A DNA stretch of 64,000 nucleotides from Xylaria sp. FL1777 (lineage: Eukaryota > Ascomycota > Sordariomycetes > Xylariales > Xylariaceae). The DNA is taken from contig MU400719.1 of assembly GCA_022578965.1 (NCBI GenBank), forward strand, positions 1 to 64,000, given 5' to 3'. Position numbers and translations under genes: made by a program. Numbering within the stretch: the first letter of the stretch is position 1; each line of letters starts with the position of its first letter. Positions 26,208 through 38,143 of this stretch are shown here, piece after piece. A model generated the notes under the pieces. That model was not told the origin of the DNA. It ran no database searches and saw only the letters and a program-made list of their open reading frames with translations.

Positions 26208-27755
26208 AAGTTTTTTACTATAGCTTATAATAATAAATATTACTTTAGTAAAAAGCATATAATGTATAACTTTAAAGGTTTTTTTATTAAAAGGAAAACT
26301 TAAAAAGTAAAAATATATTTGCAGTATTATAACAGTTATAAACTTTGCGCAATAAGTTAAAATAAACTAAATAGTAATTATTAGCTAATTTAACTTAAAG
26401 ATTTTTAACTTATAAAAACGGTTATAATAGATTTTATTATAGATTTGTTTAATGTACTAGCAATAAAAACCCTATAACAATTAAATAAGTATATATATTA
26501 TAATGTATTAATGCTTATAATATGTGTTATATTTAAACGTATGTTATTAATTTTAGGTTATAAAATATATACAGCAAAAGATTAAGGTTTTACTTTTGCT
26601 AAAATGCTTTTATTGTGCAACTAAGGCATACTAAATAATATTATTTTTAATTATAACTATAAGTTTATTTTAAAGTTTTAAGTAGGTTTATAAAAAAAAT
26701 ATAGCGTATAGCTTTTAATAACTACTATATACTATTTATAAAATGATAGTATATTTAAGCGCAAGAATTAAACTATTAAAATTGCTATTTAGCATTATAC
26801 TTTTGCTTATTTTGATTGCAATTAAGTGAATATTTTTTTATTTTTGCAATAGAACTTTAATAATGCATATTTAGATTTTATTAAGTTTTTATTACATAAA
26901 TAATTATTTAGATTTAGATTTTTTAGTTTTAACAATATACTTACTAGTAATAATAAGTTATATAGCACATTAAAAAACATCTGTTTTTTTTATAAACATT
27001 TATGCAAAAATACTAAGTTAGCTATAAACTTTATTACTACAAGAGCTAAATATTATTATAATAATAAGCATAAGCTTATAAAGTTTAATGTTAAAAACAA
27101 AGTTTATTTAAAGCTATATAAAAGATATTATTTTTTTAATAACTTATTTAAAAAGTACTTATAGCAACACGCTAAACTATATAAAGTGATAAAACAAATA
27201 GGTTAACTAGCTTATTATATTGATTTACTAAAGACTTTTAGCATACACTTTGTGATTTTTGTTGCACACTTTTTACTAGGCTAACAAAGTAAAGACTTAT
27301 TTTATTAAACTATACTTTTACTTAGTTTTATTTATAATAAGCAAGACTTTAACAAAAAAGGTGATTTGTTTAAAATTAAAACTATTTTAAAGCATTATAT
27401 TAATTAAACTAAGTTAGGTTTTAATTATTTAGTTAAGTGAAAAAAATATAGTTATAAAAACAACTAGTAAAGATTAAAGTAGTAACTTTGATTAGCTAAA
27501 GATTTAATTAAAAAATACTAAGCTTATATAAGAAAACGAGCTAAGTTAAAACTAAAGGATAAAGATAAAGCAAAGGCTATAAAGCTTGTTATTAGCAAGC
27601 AACTGTATAAAAAGCTATAAAAGGTTATGCTTGCTTAGTTAATTAATTAATAAATAACTTAAATTAATTATGATTTCTAAAATAAAGATTAATTTGTATA
27701 AATAGCTAAATTGGCTTTATTAAAGTTAATAACTTTTTTTTTGTGCTTTAACACT
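26208..27755 (+). pseudogene. Element D integrase C-terminal half and chromodomain, decayed
   Basis: This continues the pol frame interrupted at 10,744. Around 27,050-27,270 the plus strand reads like the integrase C-terminal domain: K-H-K-L-I-K-F-N-V-K-N-K-V-Y-L, then Y-K-V-I-K-x-I-G, then I-H-F-V-I. This matches the known K-F-x-V-G-D-x-V-Y-L and G-P-F-K-V blocks and the I-H-P-V-F/I block. At 27,370-27,560 follows a chromodomain-like stretch (Y-L-V-K-x-K-x-Y). The D-to-N/K changes and stops show RIP. Chromodomain-bearing Gypsy elements (chromoviruses) often target heterochromatin; whether this one did cannot be told from the sequence. Confidence 0.72.
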
Positions 27756-27962
27756 TAATACAAACTAAAAAGGGGACTTTATATTTATAGGGTTTAGCTA
27801 TAGTAGTATTTTTACTTGTGGCTATAATGGCTTAATTAAATAGCTATGTAAGGCTTATGCTTAAAGCAATTGCGTAATAATTGCTTGCAGGGCTTTTTTT
27901 TTTTTAATTTACATTATACTTTTTATGCTTAATTGCTTTATTACCTATAGTAAACCTTACTA
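27756..27962 (+). repeat. 3' LTR of element D
   Basis: It is a 207-bp direct copy of 3,797-4,003, followed by ATAAA (27,963-27,967), which matches 3,792-3,796. To its right, element A sequence resumes exactly where it stopped at 3,796, when compared with the intact copy in B near 11,785-11,792. Confidence 0.9.
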
Positions 27963-29007
27963 ATAAAGTTTTAGTTTAGTTTAAAAACACTTTTTAGTTA
28001 GTTTTAAATTGTTTTTTTTTTAAAGTTAATAACTTTTGCAATGCTAATTAATAAGCATTTTTATAGTTTTAGTTTATATTGCTATATATATATAAAATTT
28101 TGTTTTTATTGCAATAAAATTTCTAATTAGCTTCTTTAAAAATAGTTTAAAGTTTTTTTACTTACTTTAGCTAGTATTAATAAATAAATTCTATGCTAAA
28201 AAAGTTATAATTAAACTTTAATAATTAACTAAAATTAGCATTTTTAAATAAGTAGCGCTAATAGTAATATAAGCAATTTTAATATAATTAGTATTTAGGT
28301 TTTTCTTAATTATGTTTTTTATTAAAGCTAAAAAATAAAAAGTTGTTATTATTACTAAAATCTTTATGTTTTTGTTTTTAATTTAAGTTGCAAAATTGTT
28401 TTTTAAAGTTTAAAAAATTTTTTTGTTCTTTTAAAAATGTTATTCTTTAGTTTTTTTGTTTATTTAATTGTAAAATAAAAATAATATAAGCTATTTTTAA
28501 TTTTAAAGCAACTTGTTTACTTTTATTTTTTTGCTACGCAACTTGCTGCTTTAGCTTTTTAATTTTAACTAAAAGCTATGCAATTTATGTTTGCAATAGT
28601 TAAATATTAGCACTTAAAGCACTAAATAATCATTATTTGCTTAAGCTTAGTTCTAGAAATAATTTGTGCTAAGTTTATTTTTGGTTTATTATTAAAGTTT
28701 GTTTTAAAAAAAAACTATTAAAAATAGCACTAGCTCGTATAGTTAATTAATGTTTAGCTATTTTGTAGTATAATAAAGTATTATAAATAACTTTATTTTA
28801 AAAAGCTTTAAAATTATTACAGAAGGTATAAAGCATTAAAAGTTAAGTATAATAATTAATATATTTTTAGTTTTATAATAAGTATTTAACAAAACTAAAG
28901 CTTGAAAAAAAAAGAAAACTCCCATAAAATAAGTATAAAAAAAATATCCTATATATATAAATAACATATAATATGTGCTAAAGTACCTAAGTAGCCTAAT
29001 TATAACA
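27963..29007 (-). mobile_element. Element A, 5' part with LTR
   Basis: It is the reverse complement of about 10,745-11,790 of element B and joins in order with 1-3,796 once element D is removed. It holds the 5' LTR (28,815-29,007) and the leader/gag start. The five bases that follow (TAAAC, 29,008-29,012) should be its target-site duplication; the partner lies outside the window. Confidence 0.85.
28815..29007 (-). repeat. 5' LTR of element A
   Basis: It is 193 bp and the reverse complement of the element B LTR. Equal length and clear alignment with 10,745-10,937 and 26,010-26,202 place A and B in one family. Confidence 0.9.
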
Positions 29008-31672
29008 TAAACATAGATTTAATTATAAAAAAGCTTTAATTATAAAATATTATTATTAGTTTTATAAACTAACTTTTTATAAAGCAATTAACTTTTAAAA
29101 AAAAGCTTTAAAAATAAATTATAAATAAAGCATTATAAGCTATTTAAGCTTGCTTTATTATTAAAGCTTTAAAGGCTTAATATATAGCTATTTATATTAT
29201 ACTAAAAGTTATTATAAGATTAGCTTTTAATAAAGATTTTAGATTTATTATAAGGTTTGCTTTAAGTAAAAACTTTAATAACTTTAATAAAAATAATAAC
29301 AACTTTTTTGCAAGAAAACTATTTTATAGCTTTTTTAAAAAATTACTTAAAGGCTTATAAAGGCTAACTAAAAAAAACAGCAATTTAAATAACAGGTTGC
29401 TTTTTAAAACGTATAACTGCTTTATAAAAGCTATTTTAAAAGCAATTAATAATTTTGCGCTTAATGTAATAACTTTTAATTTTGTTTAATTAAATAAACT
29501 ATAAACTTATAATAATAAAGATTTTGCTAAGTTTTTACTGTAATAGTAAAAGATATAAAATTATATAAAAACATATATAAAAAGCTTTTTTTTAAATAAA
29601 CATTAAATTAATTAAATTAGCTTTTTTTTAATAAATAAAGCTTTATTATAGCATTAGTTATACTAAAAATAAGTTTATTAAGTTAGTATTACTAATAATT
29701 AAACAGCTTATTAAGTAGCTATAAAAGCTTGTTTTAAAGATTTATTAGCTGTTTTTTAATTAATAAATAAACTAATAAAAATAATATATAAAGGTAATAT
29801 AGCTTAGTTTTTTATTAAGGTTTTTAATTTTAACAACTTTATAAAATGGTTTAAATTTATGTTTTAAACTTTTATTATAAAGTGCTTACTAAAAAAATTA
29901 ACTAAAATAATATATTATGCTTAAAAAAAAATACTAAAAAATAATAGTAATTTTTTAAATGTTATTTAAAAAGCTAGTATAATTTATAAAAATATATTAG
30001 TATATTTAGGTTTTTTTTTAAAAAGCAAGCTTAGTTTAAAAAAAAAGCTTTTAAAACTAAGCTAACTTAACTATAGTAAAAAGAACTACTTTTGCTTAAG
30101 CTAAAATTTATTTTTAAAAAATAAGTTAAGCAATAATAAAAAATTTAATAAATTTATTAAAGCAATATTAAATCTTAAGAATAAAAAATAAGCTAATATT
30201 ATTATAGCTTTTAAAAGTATAAACTAAGCTGTAATTAATTAACAAAAAAAAAATAAAGTTAACTATTAGTAATGCAGTTAAAATAACTATTATATTTTAG
30301 CTTGCTATGCAAAAAAAAATGTTGCTAAAAAAAAATTATTTTTAGCTTTTAAAAAAACTTCTATTATAAAACGAAAACTTATTAAAGAAAAACTAGCTTT
30401 AAGTATAATAAAAAAAGCTAAAATTAATGCAATTATAATAAATATGCTTACTTTTTAGTTTATAAAGCTAAATAACTTTAATTTGGATTTTTAATAAGCT
30501 TTTATAATGCATTACATAAAAATAACCAGCTTATAAAAAGTAATTTTGCTTATATATATAATTTAAAGCGTAATAAAAACTAGCTAAATAATTTAGCTAA
30601 ACAAAAGAACAAAAAGCTTTAATTAAGTTATTAGCTTATTATTTTTATAACTTTTATATATAATAATTAAGAATATTTTATATAAGTATTTTTAAATATT
30701 AAAAGCATAATTTTAATAATATTATTTAGCAAAATAAAACAATAAAAGTTATTTTTTATTAAATAATTATAGCTTTAGTTTATAATTATATTTAATATGT
30801 TATATGTATAAAAAGCAAAAAAGTATTATATAAAAAAAATAGTTTTTTGTTATTAAGAAAATTATTTTATTTGCTTTAGTTTTAAATTTAGTAAGCTTAA
30901 TAATAATTATAATATGTTATTTTTTTAGTAGTAACTAAAATAATACTTTTTTGCTTGCTTTTTTAAAAAAACAAACAAAATTATTTTCTTTTTTAAGCAT
31001 TACTAAAAATATTATATAAGTTAAGCTTTGCTTAATCTAAAAACAGCTAAAATTATAATAACTTTATTAAATAAAGCAGCAAAAAATGCATTAAACTAAG
31101 TTTTAAAAGAATTTAAGAAGTTTTTATTAATTATAGCAAAAGCAGCAATATAAAAGCTGCTAAACTACTAATTATAAAACTATATAATTAATATAGTTAA
31201 AAGAAAAACAGCTTTTTAAGAACTTTTTTATGCTATAAGCAATTAAAAATTTAATGCTTTAAAACTATAGTTAAAAAACATGTTAAAAATATAACGTATT
31301 AAAAAATTTACTTTATTATATAGTGTTTTTTTTATGTTTATAAAAAAAAAAAACCTTAATAACTTTTTTAAACTAGTTATAAACTATTAAAGATTTAACG
31401 TAGTTATAATATTTATTTAATACTTTATTTTGTTAATTTTAAAATTATAAGCTTGCTTTTAAACAGCTAAATAGTTTTTAAAAATAAACTTTAAATTAGG
31501 ATTTTATTTTATAAAAATTAAAAAAAAACACAAATAAAAAACTACTTTTTGCTATAAATATAAACTATTTAAATATATAGTTATATTAATAAAACTAATT
31601 AATGTTTTTATAACTTTTTAATTAATAATAAATTATATTTTTTGCGATTTTATTAATGCTAAATTATTAATA

Positions 31673-31684
31673 TATTTTAATAAT
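31673..31684 (+). other. RIP-altered YxDD box of element E1 reverse transcriptase
   Basis: TAT TTT AAT AAT gives Y-F-N-N, preceded by L-L-I and followed by F-F-I-Y-T-N-T. It fits Y-F-D-D-x-L-I-Y of Gypsy elements with Asp-to-Asn changes. Confidence 0.78.
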
Positions 31685-34136
31685 TTTTTTATATATACTA
31701 ATACTTAAAAAAAATATAACTAACTAATTAAAAAAATATTATAATAATTTATTAAGTATAACTTAGCTATTACGCTATAAAAGTATAAATAGTAAATATA
31801 AAAAGTTAAGTTTTTAAGCTATATTATAAGCTTAAAAAGTATTTTTATAGCACAAAATAAAGTAAACTGCATTATTTAATAAAAACTTTTAAGCATTTTA
31901 AAAAAATTATAGTAGTTTGTTAGTTTTGCTAATTTTTATTAAAAGTTTATTTAAAAGTTCTTTTTAATTATAAAACTATTTATAAATGCTAATAAAATGA
32001 ACTAAAAGTAATAAAAGTAAACAAATATTATAAATAAAGCTTTTTTTAAACTAAAATATAAATTTATTACTGCTTTTATTTTAGTTTATTTTAATTTATT
32101 TTAAGTAGTATACATAAAAATTAACGCTTTTAACTTTGCTTTTAGTGTAGTGTTATTTTAAAAAAACAATAATAAAAAACTATACTTTGTAGCGTTTTAT
32201 TTTTAAAAACTTATGTTTGCAAAAATAAACTATAAAATATATAATAAAAAATTATTTATTATAATAGATTTATTTAACTAATAGCATTAGTACTTTAAAA
32301 GCATTAAATATTAAATTAAAATTTATTTAAACTATTAAAATTTGTTATATTTTATTACTACTAAAGTGCTAAATTAATAATAAGCTAAGTAAGTTTAATA
32401 ACTAGTAATATATTAGTTTATTATTAATTATAAGCTAAAATAGCTTAATAAAAAAGCTAACATTATGTTATGCTTTTTTTAATATTATTTTAAAAAAAAA
32501 AAAAATAAAAACTAGCTAATTAAATTAGTTTTGTAAAATAAGTATTTTTTGCATAATAAAAGAACTATATTTAATATAGCAGCATTAGTACTGCTTACTT
32601 TAAAATAACTTTGTAGCTTTTTTATACTAAAATAGCTGCTAAAATTTATTAAAAAAATTAAAAAAGCAGCTAAAAATAACTTAAAATATATAATTTAAAA
32701 AAAAAAACCTTTTAAAAATATAAAACTTTAAAACAACCTTTTATATAAAAAAGAACGCTTATAAATATTTATTACTATTTAATAAAATATAATAAAATTT
32801 AAACATAATATAAAAATAGTAAAACATATAAGCATAAATAAAATATTAAAACTTATTACTTAGAACTTTTAGTAATTAAACATTAAAAAAACTATATAAA
32901 AATTTGTTTATAAATGCTTTAATTACTAATAAAACAAAGCGCTATATTATATACTTTATAAACTTTTATAACTTATAAAACTATATTATGTTTTATAGCA
33001 ATTAATTATAATAAACTTTATTATAAACTTACTTTTTTTTAATAAATGCAACTTTATATAAATAATAGTAAATCTTTTTATAAAAATAAAATATTTTATT
33101 TTATTAAAAGTTAATAAAAAAAAAACTAAAAACTTAATTAAAATATTTGTAAAATTTTATTAAAAACTATATAGTATACTTTTTAATATTATTTTTAATA
33201 AAGATTTTAAGTTTATAAGCTATTTTTAAAAGAACTTTTTAAAGCTTATTAAAGTTAAACTTTAAATAAGTATTGCTTTTTATTTTTAAACTAATAGTTA
33301 AATAAAACAACTTAATTAAATTTTTAAAATATATTTAAAAATGTTTATAAATTATAAAATAACTAACTAAAAAAATCTTTTATTAATTATAAAGTTTATA
33401 TATAATAATGCTATATTTGCTTTAATTTACGTATTTTTATTTTATATTAATTATAACTTTTATTTAGTAATACATAACTTATTTTTAAGTGCATTATATA
33501 ATTTAACTAATAACTTATATATTTATTAAATAATTAAAGTTTATAAAAAAACTAAACTATAGCTAAACAAGTTTAAATAATAAATAAAAAAATAAACAAA
33601 TAAAAAACAGCAAAAAATACTGCTTTATAAATTTAACTAGCTAGTTATATTAAATGTGCGTTATATTAAAACTAAAAAGCCTGCTAAAAAACTAAACAAA
33701 AAAATGCTAGAACTTTTTAAAATTTAAAAAGTAATTTTATTTATTGCTATTAAATTATTATTACTTAAAGGTTAAAAAATTTATAATTTATTTTATGTTT
33801 TATTTATTAAGCTTTATTGTGCTAGCAATTAAGCTTTATTTAATTTTAACTAAGTTTTATAAAAAGCGCTTTTAATTAAAATAAAAAACTATTAAGTAAA
33901 AAAAATTAAAAATTTTATAAAAACTTAAAGAAATATTAAATATTTAGTTAAATAAAAAAGTTAGCTAGCTAAATAGTACTAAACTTAAAAACTTTTTAAT
34001 TATATATTTATTAATAACGTTAAAGCTTTTATATAAAACTTTTATTAATATAATTTTAGCAAATTAGCAAACTTTTAAAGTTTAAATTAAAAACTTTAAT
34101 ATTACTTAAAGTTAAGCTTAAAAAAAAAAAAAATAG

Positions 34137-34464
34137 TATTAAATAAATATTAATTTATAATTAAGCTTAAGCTATTATTACTTAAACTAGCACATATAAA
34201 GTTAAACTATTAATTTATAATAGTTACTTATAATATAGTTATATATATAGCAACTTAATAGCTAAAAAAAGTCTTAAATTATATAATAGCTTAATAAATT
34301 AAAGCTTAAACATTATATAAAACCATTCGTTTATAAAAAGACTAAAAGTTCTTAAGTTTAAAAGAAAAACTTAAGAAAACTATAGCCTTAAAACCCCTAG
34401 AGAATTATTAAGTTAAATAACAATATAACTAAGTTCCAAGCCCTCTACTAAAGCCCTTGTCACA
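34137..34464 (+). repeat. 3' LTR of element E1 (left island border)
   Basis: It aligns with 62,536-62,826 from TATTAAATAAA (RIP form of TGTCAGACGGA) to GTCACA. It is longer because of about 37 extra bases near 34,310-34,350. RIP changes dominate up to about 34,385. The last 80 bp (from CCTTAAAACCCC onward) are nearly clean. Similarity ends at the CA, and unique island DNA follows at 34,465. Confidence 0.82.
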
Positions 34465-36045
34465 CTGCATCTCCGAGGGCTTGATATCTTTCTCAAGTAC
34501 CATTCTGGATCTCATCAAGAGAAATATGGGAATACAAGTCTTCGGTATTTCCCGGGAGTATTGGATCATTTTCAGGGATAAATATTTGTCCAAGGTGACG
34601 GCAACCTATGAATTTCTTTCAGGGGTTTTATTAGCAACGGAGGAATTTAAAACTGCCCTTGACACATCCATACCTGCAGAACTTCACGTTCCGATTCAAA
34701 TCTTTTCGCGTCAGCACCATACTTCATTACGAGTATTCGCGGTCGACTATTGATCGGACTAGGATCTTTAAATGCAACTTTGAATATTATGCCCTGACGA
34801 CCATGTCCGTGGCATCCTTAATACTAGAACCTATGGTCCCTTGTACAAGACCCTTTCACCCTCTATACTCTCTCCGTCGTCTCACCCCTTGTGTTACTTC
34901 TAGACCCCCTTGAAAATCTTTTCTCCGATCTTTTATTTATGCGAAAATCACTGGTTTGGTTTGAAGTTAGATTGTGTCTTATGCCATTCTGATTCAATAT
35001 TTAAGGGTTCATGTGTCAGAGGTGTTTGTCTCCAGAGTGAAGTTGGGTCACTAAAGGGTAGCTGCTAGGTCGTAGTTATGGGTAAGGGCTCAATATGATT
35101 GATTCCTAAGTTCCCCCAAGAAGTATTGGGAGAGAACTCAGCTTTATATAGTAAATACTAGACTGTCTTCCTACAATTAAGCTGCTTCTACCCTGCTGCG
35201 ACCCTATTCCCTGACATCATGGGTCCTCATAATCCATACAATTCAACAATAACATGTATCTTCTGCTAACACCTGCCAACCTTCGAGGCTATTTAGTCGA
35301 TTGCTTCCTGTAAAGAAGCAAAGCGACACCACAGGGCGTTTGTGCCAGAACCTTACGCTTCACTATTTCTCTATTGTGATAGAACTAAGTCAAGACAATG
35401 AATTGAACTCTTGTGCCTCGTGTAAGTCATAATAAATCGACATCATTAAGGCTTAATTATTGAAAAATTTGAGCGACCAATGTAATTATCCCGACAAACT
35501 AAAATATGACGGGAATTGAAGTAGCAAAGTGTAAGGGACTATTATAGGATTGCAGGGGTAAAAGCTACTCCTTAGTACAAACATATTTTAGGGGGTAGAT
35601 CTACTAGGTAAAAAACAATAGCCACAATTTAATGTAATTCGCTAACTATGGGACTTCGACTAGCTTCAGCGTGAAGATTTGTCGGTTCTAGTTCGGCTAA
35701 GGAGGGAATATAAGGTAATGCTCTACGGACTAGGTGATGCTTCTTGTTTAACCAGTCGGTAGCCGCAACGATGTAATTTAAATAGCTTATACACCTTAAT
35801 CTAATCAGATCGTGTTAAAGATGTCTAATAACGTCTTAGGCGCTACTTAACACTGTTGCAGCGTTTCAACACTCTCCCTATATGATCACCAATAATCTTT
35901 TTCACCACGTCTAATACGTATAACTGACACCAAATAGACACTATATCCAACCTTGAACTTCAAACGATCTTGATGGCAAGCTGAGTTCGATTCTAGTGGA
36001 TGTGTATACTCTCTCTACATTCACCCTTCTACATGGAGTCCTGTC
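34465..36045. other. Spacer, no gene recognised
   Basis: This is island DNA of normal composition. An open frame of 98 codons (from 34,457, starting inside the LTR) and an overlapping one of 84 codons (34,659-34,913) are present, but neither resembles a family I know. They could be remains of a gene cut by the LTR. Nothing supportable was seen in 34,920-36,045. Confidence 0.4.
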
Positions 36046-37170
36046 CTATGTCCCTGGGACATAGCTTGTACAAATCCTCAAGTCTCCAAGAAGGTAAGGA
36101 TACTCAAGGGTAAACAGGTATCCGACTTTAGTCGGTGGTGGCTCTCTATCCAGTTTCGCAATCTTATCTCTCCATTCCCTGATCTTCTCCACCCACTTGT
36201 GCTCTGTATCGGGTCTCAACATGCCTAGCCCTTCTAGGCCCTGGCAAATCATGATGTTCTCCCAAAATCGTTGCCGGAAATCCTGACCAGGGTCGTCATA
36301 CAACCACCCATCATCGAAGTCGTCTTGAAACTCAGGAATACCAGCTTTGGCTCGGAGCTCTTTGAATCGTGGTCTAAAGGGGCTGTTCTGTATAATCAAG
36401 GTCAATGCTGTAATATTATTTTTATCAGTGTTGCAGCCTTGCGCATATGGGCCCGTCGCCTTGACTTGGCGTCGCGGGTCTATAGTGACGTCGGGCCGGG
36501 TTGTACCCATGGCATCAACTTCGCCCGTTTGAAAACAGGCAAAGTCCGGTAGACAATACTTGATGAACTCTAATCGAGTGTCGACGCTCAGTCTGCGTGT
36601 GTTGGAGTCCTGGTTGAGGATAGGCTCAAAGTCCGGCGCGAACAATTCCCCGTACATTGCTAGGTGAAACAGAGTTTCGGAGGGGTCAGACCTGATGGTA
36701 TATGCATCATCCAAGTCCCCGTTCCAAGGATTAGGAGCACTGTACCATTCGTTGCTGGTACACTGATCAATGAATTCCGTCACGGGATTGATTAGAGAGA
36801 AACGCAGCAAGTACAGCTCTCTGATGCGCTCCATCGTTATGCCACAGTGAGCAAGCGCAAGCTCGAGAAGGCCCTCCACGCCCTCCTCTAGCTTAAGCGC
36901 AAGCTCTTGTTCGTTCGCGTCCGATTGCCTTGCCCAGTTACCCAACTCGCGTGCCGTCGCCGTGGCTAAGAGGTGCGGGGATGGACGAAAAAAGACGCTA
37001 GTCTGGGCGGCGGCCAGTCGTAGGATGGCGTTGGGGGTAGCCGTGGCCATGCAGTCTCTCAGCAGGGTGCATGTTGACGATGTGTTGATTAAGTCCTCAA
37101 TATTGTACAGGTACTCCGGCAAGAGGAGTAAAATGTCCTGGGGAAGGGATAAGAGATTTAGGCCACCCAT
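36046..37170 (-). CDS. F-box-like protein (374 aa, single exon)
   Basis: This is an uninterrupted 374-codon frame with good fungal codon use. Residues about 5-45 resemble an F-box: L-P-Q-D-I-L-L-L-L-P-E-Y-L, then D-L-I-N-T-S-S-T-C-T-L-L-R-D. F-box proteins dock substrates to SCF ubiquitin ligases through Skp1. The rest has no recognised repeat; it is acidic with several Trp residues (W-Y, W-L-Y, W-V-E-K-I-R-E-W), as in the large lineage-specific F-box families of ascomycetes. A possible intron near 36,410-36,450 cannot be excluded, but the frame is open without it. The substrate is unknown. The next gene downstream of its promoter is the dehydrogenase on the same strand. Confidence 0.75.
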   Translation of the reverse strand: MGGLNLLSLPQDILLLLPEYLYNIEDLINTSSTCTLLRDCMATATPNAILRLAAAQTSVFFRPSPHLLATATARELGNWARQSDANEQELALKLEEGVEGLLELALAHCGITMERIRELYLLRFSLINPVTEFIDQCTSNEWYSAPNPWNGDLDDAYTIRSDPSETLFHLAMYGELFAPDFEPILNQDSNTRRLSVDTRLEFIKYCLPDFACFQTGEVDAMGTTRPDVTIDPRRQVKATGPYAQGCNTDKNNITALTLIIQNSPFRPRFKELRAKAGIPEFQDDFDDGWLYDDPGQDFRQRFWENIMICQGLEGLGMLRPDTEHKWVEKIREWRDKIAKLDREPPPTKVGYLFTLEYPYLLGDLRICTSYVPGT

Positions 37171-38143
37171 ATTGCGCGAGACAAATACTGAGAAATATGT
37201 TAGATGTCACATGTTACCGACCCTTACTTATTATACCAGTAGTCGTCTATTTAAGCGTAGTATCTATATCCCTGCCCAGGACCCTGCATCGTTGTTGGTG
37301 CTTACTGCGTAGTCTAAATCCTCCACACTTACCTCGTCTGGTAAGGTGGCAGACTTAGACATGCATCACACCAACATACCCTATGTTAGATATGCTACCG
37401 CATATGTATGCAAAAGTACCAATTGCTTGTCCTCTTCACCGCGGCGAGCTGCATAAGGCCTCCCGGCTGACTATTTCGGCGCCGTCACACAGTGCAGTAC
37501 AGTCTCCCAGCCCCCGCCCGGGTCGGCGTCGACGTGGTTTCTGGGGGCGAGGCACGGTGTAGTTGATAGAATAACAGCGCTGATCACTTCGCAGCCATCT
37601 CAACGATAGCTTGTAACGAGGCCTGACAGTTCCCCTCATGGCGGTACCGCCTTCTCTAGACGTCAGAGTGGCAGGAGGCGTCGCTAAGGGGAAATACCGC
37701 GTGGGTATGTTTTATCTTCCGTGTCAATATTTTCCTTTTGTTACTGCTGGTGGTAGTGTGTGCGATAACCAAAGCTGTGCGGAGTAGACCTCTATTGAGC
37801 CTTGACAACCTATTCTCGGCGCAGCCCTGAAGCCTGACGTCTACCTTACGAACTTTCTACCCTTCAAGTCAGGGAGATCTACACTGATTTTTCTAGATAC
37901 CTATAAAAGTTCAGATTTCAATTCAACGACTTGAGTATCAGGCATCCCCGTTTCACCCTAGTCTTACCGCTATGAGCCAAAGACGATAGAGCTAGTTATA
38001 ACCCATCACAGATCTAGGATCATAGGCATACACATCTAAAATCTATATTCCTCGTGTATATACTAACGAGCGTCTATATACTGATCATAGCCAGCACATG
38101 TGCAACCTCTAGTTTCGACAGGAAATACCAGCTACCTAGTAAC
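37171..38143. other. Spacer between F-box gene and dehydrogenase
   Basis: This should hold the F-box gene promoter and the dehydrogenase 3' region. A GC-rich 67-codon minus frame at 37,436-37,639 (rich in R and P) looks accidental. No RNA gene was seen. Confidence 0.4.

Larger units (their letters stand above)
3797..27962 (+). mobile_element. Gypsy element D (LTR retrotransposon, interrupted by B and C)
   Basis: Two 207-bp direct repeats (3,797-4,003 and 27,756-27,962) bound this element. It is flanked by ATAAA at 3,792-3,796 and 27,963-27,967, a 5-bp target-site duplication in element A. Taking out nested element B and one copy of its duplication leaves about 8.7 kb. The plus strand carries reverse transcriptase (F-I-N-N box at 9,503-9,514), an RNase H/integrase junction before 10,745, and, after the interruption, the rest of the integrase and a chromodomain-like tail (26,208-27,660). 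All frames are broken by stops and the base composition is that of heavy RIP. LTR ends read TA..TA, as expected from TG..CA. Confidence 0.88.
29013..34464 (+). mobile_element. Gypsy element E1, 3' portion, RIP-degraded
   Basis: This is the outermost host in the nest. The plus strand has a reverse transcriptase box Y-F-N-N (31,673-31,684) followed by F-F-I-Y. Further down, an integrase-like zone at about 32,830-33,500 has a His/Cys pattern (K-H-K then I-x-x-C-L-x-x-x). The 3' LTR is at 34,137-34,464. Its 5' part is not in the window and is expected to the left, beyond element A. All frames are closed. Family membership with E2 rests on the shared LTR. Confidence 0.7.

Noticed and set aside
1..34136. 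Mitochondrial or bacterial low-GC insertion
   Set aside because: LTR pairs, transition-type differences and D-to-N altered retrotransposon motifs explain the AT-richness as RIP.
1..34464. Centromere
   Set aside because: RIP-rich nested retrotransposons are common at fungal centromeres but also elsewhere; nothing here decides it without CENP-A data.
35974..35995. tRNA-like GTTCGATTC T-loop sequence
   Set aside because: Flanking bases do not form the T stem, and no D, anticodon or acceptor arm fits.
37436..37639. 67-codon GC-rich minus frame
   Set aside because: Arg/Pro-rich, no domain, no splice support.
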